From positions 1-5,565 of the forward strand of contig JBKHJR010000093.1 of assembly GCA_046537975.1 (NCBI GenBank): a DNA stretch of 5,565 nucleotides, read 5' to 3'. Numbering within the stretch: position 1 is the stretch's first letter; every line of letters starts with the position of its first letter. Below, piece after piece: positions 1 through 4,885 of this stretch. The notes under the pieces are model-generated. The model was not told the DNA's origin. It ran no database searches and saw only the letters and a list, made by a program, of their open reading frames with translations. The stretch comes from JAWLDV01 sp046537975. GTDB taxonomy: Bacteria; Desulfobacterota; Desulfobulbia; Desulfobulbales; SURF-16. The position numbers and the translations under genes are program-made.

Positions 1-146
1 GTCGGGAAACAGGACCAAAGCTTATAATCAACTGTTTATACTGCGGCGGCAGGATAAAACTCACAGGCAGGTGAGGCAATGCCAGAGCCCGCTGCAGGGA
101 CTGCGGTATGGATACCCCGGCTTCTCTTTATCAGGATCAAATCGAA

Positions 147-175
147 AGATGGCAGAAATTGATTTCCTGCCATTT
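147..175. repeat. Long imperfect hairpin (about 12 bp stem)
   Basis: TGGCAGAAA (150-158) pairs with TTTCCTGCCA (163-172) across a TTGA tetraloop. There is one bulged C at 166, and the outer bases 147-149 pair with 173-175, with one G-T wobble. This gives about 12 pairs. No clean T-run follows on either strand, so a simple intrinsic terminator is not obvious. It could be an RNA-processing or 3'-end stabilising element, or part of a dispersed palindromic repeat family. Only a genome-wide search could tell. Confidence 0.55.
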
Positions 176-210
176 CGGGAAGTCAGGAAGTTGACTCAAG
201 TATTGTTGCC

Positions 211-238
211 ACAAAACAGGCACAAAAAACCGTTTTGT
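211..238 (-). repeat. AT-rich inverted repeat ACAAAAC/GTTTTGT
   Basis: ACAAAAC (211-217) and GTTTTGT (232-238) are perfect 7-bp inverted repeats around a 14-nt loop. The loop holds a run of six A (224-229), which reads as six T on the minus strand. An alternative shorter pairing uses ACAAAA at 222-227. The element lies just downstream of the tautomerase gene and may be the distal part of its termination region. AT-rich stems of this size can arise by chance. Confidence 0.3.
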
Positions 239-241
239 TAT

Positions 242-273
242 AGGATCCCTGAAACCCTGAAATCCGGGATCCT
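242..273 (-). terminator. Possible terminator hairpin after the tautomerase gene
   Basis: AGGATCCC (242-249) and GGGATCCT (266-273) form a perfect 8-bp stem with a 16-nt loop. The stem reaches the last base of the tautomerase stop codon (273-275), the position expected of a terminator for that minus-strand gene. A T-rich tract follows on the minus strand, but its six-T run lies about 12-18 nt beyond the stem rather than directly after it. This is therefore not a textbook intrinsic terminator. Termination is inferred from position and structure. Confidence 0.4.
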
Positions 274-458
274 TATTTCTTTTCCAGGAGTCTGCCTCCG
301 GAGGCAATATTCTCATGCTCCACCTCATCAATAAAAATGAGGATAGAGTTCTCAGGCTTATCAGCTGCTTCAGAAATCACCCTGGTCACCCCGGAGCAGA
401 TCTCTTCTTTCTGCTTTTTGTTAAGATTTCCGGCCACCCGGATATTTACATAAGGCAT
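273..458 (-). CDS. 4-oxalocrotonate tautomerase-family protein
   Basis: This encodes a small protein of 61 residues, 60 after removal of Met, beginning Met-Pro as the tautomerase superfamily does. In that family the exposed N-terminal Pro1 acts as the general base or acid, and small beta-alpha-beta chains assemble into hexamers. Seen here: the start MPYVNIRV, a central helix rich in Lys/Glu, the D-x-P turn (Asp32-Pro34, numbering from Pro1), a hydrophobic strand SILIFIDEV, and a C-terminal GG (53-54). It aligns without gaps to the recalled XylH-type 4-oxalocrotonate tautomerase. However, the positions of its Arg11, Arg39 and Phe50 are Leu, Leu and Ile here, so classical 4-oxalocrotonate activity is unlikely and the substrate is unknown. 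The ATG is well supported by the sequence AGGAGGG five bases upstream. The gene stands alone, divergent from surE, with a possible terminator right at its stop. Confidence 0.85.
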   Translation of the reverse strand: MPYVNIRVAGNLNKKQKEEICSGVTRVISEAADKPENSILIFIDEVEHENIASGGRLLEKK

Positions 459-462
459 AATT

Positions 463-469
463 CCCTCCT
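463..469 (-). promoter_or_regulatory. Strong ribosome binding site of the tautomerase gene
   Basis: The minus strand reads AGGAGGG about 4-5 bases before the ATG at 458-456. This is a near-perfect Shine-Dalgarno sequence and the strongest in the window. It fixes the start so that Pro follows the initiator Met, as needed for the tautomerase catalytic Pro1. Confidence 0.85.
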
Positions 470-498
470 GCTTTCAGTTTGAAGTTCCTGTTTTCGCA

Positions 499-511
499 GG
501 GCCGCTGGCCC
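499..511. repeat. Short GC-rich hairpin in the divergent spacer
   Basis: GGGCC (499-503) and GGCCC (507-511) form a perfect 5-bp inverted repeat around a GCT loop. It lies about 40 bp upstream of the tautomerase start on the minus strand, probably within its leader. It might affect that leader RNA, but it is short and could be chance. Confidence 0.3.
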
Positions 512-520
512 GTTGACAAA

Positions 521-530
521 AACATATGTT
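521..530. repeat. 10-bp perfect palindrome AACATATGTT
   Basis: AACATATGTT reads the same on both strands and lies roughly midway in the divergent tautomerase-surE spacer. This is a plausible place for a dimeric regulator to bind. The flanks do not continue the symmetry and only one copy is seen, so operator function is a weak inference. Confidence 0.2.
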
Positions 531-563
531 ACAAAAATGGCCCGCGACCAGATTACTGTCGAT

Positions 564-584
564 TGTCGGCTGATACCGCCGACA
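564..584. repeat. 7-bp perfect hairpin upstream of surE
   Basis: TGTCGGC (564-570) and GCCGACA (578-584) are perfect inverted repeats with a 7-nt loop, lying 110-130 bp before the surE start. No T-run follows directly on either strand, so it does not look like an intrinsic terminator. It lies upstream of the candidate surE -10 element, so if that promoter is right the hairpin is outside the surE transcript. It may instead be an operator-like site or the remains of a terminator. Confidence 0.4.
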
Positions 585-620
585 TCTGATTGGTATTTTC
601 TGGGGTCTGCAGTAATTTCA

Positions 621-629
621 TGCTATTAT
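621..629 (+). promoter_or_regulatory. Candidate extended -10 promoter for surE
   Basis: TGCTATTAT matches the extended -10 form TGn-TATAAT at eight of the nine positions including the free n. It lies 66 bp upstream of the surE ATG. No good -35 hexamer stands 16-18 bp upstream (the 17-bp position reads TGGGGT), which an extended -10 can partly compensate. It would give an AT-rich leader of about 60 nt. Confidence 0.4.
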
Positions 630-684
630 GTCCAAGCCTGTTATCCATGTAAATAAAAATCATCTCACAATAGCAAAAACTAAA

Positions 685-690
685 TAAGGA
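685..690 (+). promoter_or_regulatory. Ribosome binding site of surE
   Basis: TAAGGA is complementary to the 3' end of 16S rRNA and lies four bases before the ATG at 695. The spacing is slightly short but usable. It supports this ATG, which also gives the normal SurE N-terminus with NDDG near residue 10. Confidence 0.6.
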
Positions 691-694
691 TACA

Positions 695-1462
695 ATGAGT
701 CCTCTTATACTGCTGACTAATGATGATGGAATCGAAGCCCCCGGCCTCGCCAGCCTGGCCGAAAGCCTGGCCGCTATCGGCAGTGTGGCTGTTATTGCTC
801 CGGACCGGGACAACAGCGCCGCCAGCCATTCTTTGACCATGAGGCGCCCTCTTCGGGTGACGGAAAAAGGCAGTAGACGTTATGCCATAAACGGCACTCC
901 CACCGACTGCATAACCATAGGTATAGGTAAAATTCTGTCCTCCAAACCCGATCTTGTGGTTTCAGGAATTAATCCCGGTCCCAATCTCGGAGATGACGTG
1001 CGCTACTCAGGTACGGTATCCGCCGCTTTTGAAGGTACCATGCTGGGAGTCCCGTCCCTGGCGATCTCCCTTGCAGGGGAGGAACCTTATTTATACGAGA
1101 CGGCAGCCGGGATTGCAGCTACTTTATCTGAAAACATCCTCCGGAAGGGATTGCCCAGAGACACTCTGCTCAACATCAACGTCCCCAACAGACCTTACGA
1201 CGATATCTCGGAAATCCGCTTCACCAGACAGGGCAGGAGGGTCTATGACGGAGCCATTCAGGAGACCCTTGACCCTTGGGGCAGAAAGCATTACTGGATC
1301 GGAGGAGGAGTCGCGGTCTGGCAGGAAGGAAGCAATACCGATGCTCAGGCCATAATGGCAGATGCCGTTTCCATAACCCCCCTGCATCTGGATCTTACCA
1401 ACCATGCAGCCCTGGAAAACCTCAGGCAGCAGTGGATATCAGGGGACTGGACAATCCGGTAG
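695..1462 (+). CDS. surE: 5'/3'-nucleotidase SurE
   Basis: SurE is a metal-dependent cytosolic phosphatase that removes phosphate from 5'- and 3'-nucleoside monophosphates and, in some bacteria, short polyphosphate. It is linked to stationary-phase and stress survival. The 255-residue length is typical. The metal-site motifs are present in order: TNDDG (8-12, Asp10 and Asp11), APDRDNSAASHS (35-46, with the binding Ser41), INGTPTDC (65-72) and SGINPGPNLGDDV (90-102, with the metal-binding Asn97), followed by YSGTVSAAFEG (104-114). The C-terminal half carries the INVPN segment and TDAQA usual in the family. Nothing is truncated. The gene is divergent from the tautomerase gene and converges on der with 27 bp between stops. 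It therefore looks monocistronic, with its own promoter in the upstream gap. Confidence 0.95.
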   Translation: MSPLILLTNDDGIEAPGLASLAESLAAIGSVAVIAPDRDNSAASHSLTMRRPLRVTEKGSRRYAINGTPTDCITIGIGKILSSKPDLVVSGINPGPNLGDDVRYSGTVSAAFEGTMLGVPSLAISLAGEEPYLYETAAGIAATLSENILRKGLPRDTLLNINVPNRPYDDISEIRFTRQGRRVYDGAIQETLDPWGRKHYWIGGGVAVWQEGSNTDAQAIMADAVSITPLHLDLTNHAALENLRQQWISGDWTIR

Positions 1463-1505
1463 ACGGCAACAGCAGATAAAAGGTCTGCTTTATCTCCTTT
1501 GCCGT
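1463..1505. terminator. Symmetric stem structure between surE and der, likely bidirectional terminator
   Basis: ACGGCAA (1463-1469) pairs with TTGCCGT (1499-1505). Inside it, AGATAAA (1474-1480) pairs with TTTATCT (1489-1495). A competing inner stem is AGCAGA (1471-1476) with TCTGCT (1484-1489). The left arm begins right after the surE stop, while the right arm includes the der stop codon (1490-1492) and its last codons. Because the structure is symmetric it could act on both converging transcripts. T-runs are short (CTTT and TTTT), so its termination strength is uncertain. Confidence 0.5.
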
Positions 1506-2830
1506 TCCTTCAGGATGACCTTAACCGGCACTTTGTCCAGCCCGAGGCTCTGTCGAAACTGGTTAACCAGATAGCGGTGGTAGGAGAAATGGACCCCTTT
1601 GGGATAATTGACAAAGACAATAAAAGTCGGCGGTCCGGAGGAGACCTGGGTGGTGTAATAAAACTTGAGTTTACTACCTTTATGGAAAGGCGGGGTATGT
1701 TCTTTAACCGCATTCTGAAGGACATTATTCAAACGGTTGGTAGTGAAAGTCTGCCCATACTGGTAATGTACGGTGTTAACCAAGGATAAAATCTTTCCGG
1801 TACCTGATCTGTCCAGAGCAGAAATTTTGAGGCTGGGGGCATACTCCATGAACCTGGTAGCCCGGCTAACTTCAGCCATTACCCTTTTTTCCCGCTTATG
1901 ATCTCCCTTGACCAGGTCCCATTTGTTGATCAGTAAAATGCAGGCCCTGCCCCGCTCAAGCCCGTAACCTATTACCTTGGTATCCTGTTCCGTTATTCCC
2001 TCCTCGCCATCCACCAGGAATAAAGCGATCTCCGCCCTTTCCATGGCTGACAAGGCGTGCATGACACTGAATTTCTCCACCTTATCCTTTACTTTTCCCT
2101 TGCGCCGGATTCCGGCGGTATCGATCAACAGATATCGCCGGCCTTTTTTCTCCAGGACGGTATCAACTGAGTCGCGGGTGGTACCGGGAATCTCGGAAAC
2201 CACCATCCTCTCCTGGCCTACCAGACAATTGATCAGGGTGGATTTGCCGGCATTGGGCCTGCCAATACAGGCAATCCGGATCATATCCTCCGGAATCTCC
2301 CAGGTCTCCTCAGGATAAGGCAGACTGTCTATGAGATAATCAAAGAAATCGTTGAAACCATAACCATGCTCGGCGGAAAGAGGCCAGAGATCTTCCACCC
2401 CCAGCTCGTAGAACTGGGCAAGCCACTCCTCCTCTTTTTCAGGGCTGTCAATCTTGTTAACCACATGGAAGACCGGTTTACTGCAGTTGCGGCGCAGGTA
2501 GTCTACCACCTCGTAATCATCCCTGAGCATTCCCTCCCGGCCATCCAGCAGTAGAATAATCAGATCGGCGTCATTGACCGCCTGCCAGGTTTGCTCCTGG
2601 ATATGGCTGATCATCTCATCCTCTTTACCAAGTTCAATACCACCGGTATCAATCAGGGTAAAGTGGCGGTCTCTCCACTTTACCATTTCATAATGGCGAT
2701 CCCTGGTAACTCCGGGGCATTGATCTACGATGGCCTTTTTGCTTCTGGTAAGGCGGTTGAAAAGGGTAGACTTTCCCACATTGGGACGTCCAACCAGAGC
2801 CACTATGGGCAGCTGTTTTTCTTTTTCCAT
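1490..2830 (-). CDS. der: Ribosome-associated GTPase Der (EngA)
   Basis: Der is an essential GTPase with two G domains in tandem that acts in 50S ribosomal subunit assembly. The length of 446 residues is normal. Domain 1 has GRPNVGKS (14-21), PGVTRD (39-44), DTGG (61-64), NKID (125-128) and SAEHG (152-156). Domain 2 has GRPNAGKS (190-197), PGTTRD (215-220), DTAG (237-240), NKWD (302-305) and SALDRSGTG (337-345). The C-terminal KH-like domain (about 360-446) carries PPFHKGSKLKFYYTTQ (380-395), PPTFIVFVN (400-408) and HFSYHRYLVN (414-423). It ends in a basic KERQRR tail. The start is fixed because the codon directly before the ATG is an in-frame TAA. There is no clear Shine-Dalgarno sequence, only an AT-rich leader. 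It lies 143 bp downstream of the sugar kinase gene on the same strand, so readthrough from that cluster is possible. Confidence 0.97.
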   Translation of the reverse strand: MEKEKQLPIVALVGRPNVGKSTLFNRLTRSKKAIVDQCPGVTRDRHYEMVKWRDRHFTLIDTGGIELGKEDEMISHIQEQTWQAVNDADLIILLLDGREGMLRDDYEVVDYLRRNCSKPVFHVVNKIDSPEKEEEWLAQFYELGVEDLWPLSAEHGYGFNDFFDYLIDSLPYPEETWEIPEDMIRIACIGRPNAGKSTLINCLVGQERMVVSEIPGTTRDSVDTVLEKKGRRYLLIDTAGIRRKGKVKDKVEKFSVMHALSAMERAEIALFLVDGEEGITEQDTKVIGYGLERGRACILLINKWDLVKGDHKREKRVMAEVSRATRFMEYAPSLKISALDRSGTGKILSLVNTVHYQYGQTFTTNRLNNVLQNAVKEHTPPFHKGSKLKFYYTTQVSSGPPTFIVFVNYPKGVHFSYHRYLVNQFRQSLGLDKVPVKVILKERQRR

Positions 2831-2864
2831 TTATAAATATAAGGTCAGGGTTCAGGGCTTCCAC

Positions 2865-2893
2865 ATTTTATCTTTAAGAAGAACCCCTATAAG
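2865..2893 (-). promoter_or_regulatory. Weak candidate promoter for der
   Basis: On the minus strand TAAAAT (2870-2865) matches five of six positions of the -10 consensus. CTTATA (2893-2888), 17 bp upstream, matches only three of six positions of the -35. The start of transcription would fall about 25-30 bases before the der ATG. The region is AT-rich, so chance matches are likely. Confidence 0.25.
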
Positions 2894-2900
2894 TAACTGT

Positions 2901-2929
2901 AATTGTTGCAAAAGTTATAACAACAAATT
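2901..2929. repeat. AT-rich imperfect inverted repeat upstream of der
   Basis: AATTGTTG (2901-2908) and CAACAAATT (2921-2929) are inverted repeats with one extra base in the right arm and a 12-nt loop. They lie just upstream of the weak der promoter candidate. No T-run marks this as a terminator. It could be a binding site or chance in an AT-rich gap. Confidence 0.25.
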
Positions 2930-2966
2930 TCTTCAGAGTACAGCCTGCAGAATAGTTGATTTAAAA

Positions 2967-2985
2967 CATGAAATCATAATTCATG
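2967..2985. repeat. Inverted repeat across the sugar kinase stop codon
   Basis: CATGAA (2967-2972) and TTCATG (2980-2985) flank a 7-nt loop that contains the kinase stop codon (2974-2976). An overlapping alternative pairs TGATTT (2957-2962) with AAATCA (2971-2976). Both stems are short and AT-rich, and neither is followed by a long T-run. A functional terminator between the kinase gene and der is therefore not evident. Confidence 0.2.
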
Positions 2986-4023
2986 GATTCTCTCAACCAG
3001 CCTGCGGAAACAAGGATAGTCCCTACCCCTGTTACTTTGCAGAAGCTGGTTTAATTTATCCAGGGCTGGATTGATATATGCTTGAAAAAACTCTTTTTTC
3101 TTGATCTGGGAAAGATAAGCGAAAGCCCCGAGAATCTGCAGACTGCGCTGGAGAGTCAGTAGATAGTAGCCCTCCCTGAATTCATCCCGATTAACGGCTG
3201 TCCCGGCCTCAACTTCAGATATATAGTATTCCAGATACCTGTCTTCCTGCTCCCTGGTAAGACCAACATAAGGATCTATCAGAAGGGAAGCAATATCGTA
3301 CCCCAGAGGTCCGAAACGGGCGCCCTGGAAATCGATGATCCGGACCTCATCCTTTTGAACAAGAAGATTGCGGGACTGGAAATCACGATGCAGAAGGTAA
3401 TTATTGGGCAGCCTGGAGGCCCGGCGCGCCAGTTTCTGGAATTCAACAAAGATACCGGGATCATCCGGAATAATGCCAAGATAATCATGGCAGAAAGCTG
3501 AGAGGAAATAACCTGATTCTTTTTCAAGCATCAGGTCCATATCATACCTGACGCTGTCCCAGCAGAAACTGCGATCAAATCCTTTTCTGCCTTCGATCTG
3601 CAGAAGGATAAGCCCGTCTATGGTCCTGTAATAAAGCCGGTCAATGTCCCGGGGAGAGGGGTTTTGGCTGACAACCTGGTGGAGATTGAGGTCGCCGCAG
3701 TCCTCCAAAAGAAGAACTCCATGATCTCCGTCACAGGCCAGGGTTTCCGGAACAGGAACCCCCTGTCCGTACAGATGCTTGCCGATCAGGCAACCAGCCC
3801 TGGCCTCACTGAGATCTTTAGCAGCTTTTGATCCCGGAAAGGCGGCAATAACAGCAGGCGTATCTCCCTCAGCCAGACGGATCCGGTAGAATATACGGTC
3901 GGACCCGTCTCCCTTTATTATTGTCAAGTCTTCCGGCATCACCTTTCCGGTGAAGCCTGACCGGGCCAACAGGCGGTTAACGATCTTCAGTTGGTTCTGT
4001 AACCTCGCCTGTAACAATTTCAT
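2974..4023 (-). CDS. Aminoglycoside phosphotransferase-fold sugar kinase (AmgK-like)
   Basis: This 349-residue cytosolic kinase has the APH/choline kinase fold. Visible motifs are a nucleotide-binding loop GDGSDRIFYRI (38-48), a hinge LLLEDCGD (104-111), the catalytic loop LLHRDFQSRNLL (210-221, with Asp214 as base and Asn219 as metal ligand) and the metal-binding IDFQGARFGPLGYDIASLL (230-248, Asp231). The DFQ-x-x-x-x-GP-x-x-YD arrangement recalls AmgK, which phosphorylates N-acetylmuramate and N-acetylglucosamine at the anomeric carbon. No typical VAIK-like lysine is obvious near residue 60, which as I recall is also true of AmgK. The gene overlaps the nucleotidyltransferase gene by 47 bp, so the two are surely co-transcribed and probably translationally coupled. 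AAGG touches the ATG, which is too close to be a good ribosome site, so a slightly later start (TTG at codon 3 or beyond) is possible. The class is firm. The substrate is inferred. Confidence 0.85.
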   Translation of the reverse strand: MKLLQARLQNQLKIVNRLLARSGFTGKVMPEDLTIIKGDGSDRIFYRIRLAEGDTPAVIAAFPGSKAAKDLSEARAGCLIGKHLYGQGVPVPETLACDGDHGVLLLEDCGDLNLHQVVSQNPSPRDIDRLYYRTIDGLILLQIEGRKGFDRSFCWDSVRYDMDLMLEKESGYFLSAFCHDYLGIIPDDPGIFVEFQKLARRASRLPNNYLLHRDFQSRNLLVQKDEVRIIDFQGARFGPLGYDIASLLIDPYVGLTREQEDRYLEYYISEVEAGTAVNRDEFREGYYLLTLQRSLQILGAFAYLSQIKKKEFFQAYINPALDKLNQLLQSNRGRDYPCFRRLVERIHEL

Positions 4024-4876
4024 CCTTCATAACACTCTTCTCGTCAACCACAGCACCATCCCAGATCACCACCCTTTCCAGATGAGATCCTCCTCTTATT
4101 TGAGCGCCGGATCCTATAACTACCCAATCCCGCAGAGTAACATCAGGGGACAGACTAACCTCCTTTCCCCTGAAAAGCCTTATATTTCTATTGAGGCAGA
4201 CAACCTGAAGCAGTCTGTCGTGCAGGCCCAGATAGTCATCAGGAGTTCCCAGATCTGTCCAGAAATGCCCCCGGCTCAGTAATCCTCTCAAATAAGCCCC
4301 TTTGTCCAGCCAATGCTGATAACAATCCAGAATATCGGCATAATTTCCTTCAGGCAAATAGCTGAGCAAATCGGGATTAATTACCTGAATACCGGTAAAA
4401 GCCATCTCAGGTTCATCACGGAGTTTATTTCTTATTCCTGAAATCCTGCCGTCAGGATAAAGGGTTACGTTGTTAAATCTGGGATAATGCTGCAGGACAA
4501 GGGTGGCATCAGCTCCAGAGGCAAGATGCTCTTCGTAGGCCCAGGCCAGATCAATGGTGTGGTAGATATCTCCATTGACAACGAGAATCGGTCTGTCATC
4601 CAGAAAAGAAAGGGCCTTGCGGAGAGCTCCTCCTGTACCCAGTATCTCCGGTTCCTCCTGAATCCTGACATCTTCCTGGCCGGTGAGAGCAGAGACTACC
4701 TGTTTACCGAGATGGTGACAGTTAACCAGGATCTTATCAGCACCGTACTGTTTTACATGGCTTATTATACGCAGCAATAAGGGCTGATCAAGAACCGGGA
4801 AGAGAGGCTTGGGTCTTATCAGGGAGTACGGCCGCAGCCTGGTTCCCAATCCTGCAGCCAGAATCATTACCTGCAT
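3977..4876 (-). CDS. NDP-sugar pyrophosphorylase-like nucleotidyltransferase (MurU-like core plus C-terminal tail)
   Basis: This 299-residue enzyme of the nucleotidyltransferase family joins a sugar-1-phosphate to an NTP, releasing pyrophosphate. The N-terminal signature is MILAAGLGTRLRPYS (4-18), followed by KPLFPV (23-28, with the conserved Lys), LGTGGAL (79-85), VNGDIY (100-105, metal-binding Asp103), FTGI (160-163) and WTDLGTPDDYL (206-215). All core residues look intact. Residues about 238-290 (LSPDVTLRDWVVIGSGAQI and what follows) read as hexapeptide-type strands of a short left-handed beta-helix. MurU of Pseudomonas, as I recall about 223 residues, lacks this tail, whereas mannose-1-phosphate guanylyltransferases have one. 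The product could therefore be UDP-MurNAc, UDP-GlcNAc, GDP-mannose or another NDP-sugar. The gene starts 9 bp after the lpxI stop without a clear Shine-Dalgarno sequence, suggesting coupling to lpxI translation, and overlaps the kinase gene that probably supplies its substrate. Confidence 0.85.
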   Translation of the reverse strand: MQVMILAAGLGTRLRPYSLIRPKPLFPVLDQPLLLRIISHVKQYGADKILVNCHHLGKQVVSALTGQEDVRIQEEPEILGTGGALRKALSFLDDRPILVVNGDIYHTIDLAWAYEEHLASGADATLVLQHYPRFNNVTLYPDGRISGIRNKLRDEPEMAFTGIQVINPDLLSYLPEGNYADILDCYQHWLDKGAYLRGLLSRGHFWTDLGTPDDYLGLHDRLLQVVCLNRNIRLFRGKEVSLSPDVTLRDWVVIGSGAQIRGGSHLERVVIWDGAVVDEKSVMKDEIVTGEVTEPTEDR

Positions 4877-4885
4877 AACAAAGGT

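Larger units (their letters stand above)
1..272. other. Non-coding stretch with three inverted repeats
   Basis: I recognise no gene here. Plus-strand frame 2 stays open from the edge to 334, but its translation is Arg/Gln/Pro-rich, resembles nothing I know and runs antisense into the tautomerase gene. I therefore treat it as chance. A short in-frame tail ending in TAA at 25-27 could be the last codons of an upstream gene but cannot be supported. What can be seen are three consecutive inverted repeats at 147-175, 211-238 and 242-273, listed separately. They may form the 3' untranslated or termination region of the minus-strand tautomerase gene. Confidence 0.5.

Noticed and set aside
2..334. 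Long open plus-strand frame from the left edge, with a possible GTG start at 71
   Set aside because: It runs antisense into the convincing tautomerase gene, has no ribosome site, and its translation is an unstructured Arg/Gln/Pro-rich string like no family I know. Its length is reachable by chance.
513..518. TTGACA, a perfect -35 hexamer on the plus strand
   Set aside because: No -10-like hexamer lies 16-18 bp downstream (the 17-bp position reads AATGGC), so a promoter is not supported here.
553..840. Minus-strand open frame opposite the surE start
   Set aside because: It overlaps the N-terminal coding region of surE, lacks a ribosome site and its protein looks like a shadow translation.
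1977..2318. Plus-strand open frame of 113 codons inside der
   Set aside because: It is fully antisense to the second GTPase domain of Der, whose motifs are intact. The Ser/Pro/Arg-rich translation is typical of a shadow frame.
2852..2866. Tiny upstream frame (Met-Trp-Lys-Pro-stop) in the der leader
   Set aside because: It has no ribosome site and no regulatory residue run, and four codons arise easily by chance.
2974..4023. The kinase as a true aminoglycoside resistance enzyme or a homoserine or choline kinase
   Set aside because: It shares the fold and catalytic loop, but the DFQ-x-x-x-x-GP-x-x-YD segment and the overlap with a nucleotidyltransferase gene fit an AmgK-like sugar kinase better.
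3950..4282. Plus-strand open frame across the kinase-nucleotidyltransferase overlap
   Set aside because: It is antisense to two well-supported genes, with no ribosome site or recognisable domain.
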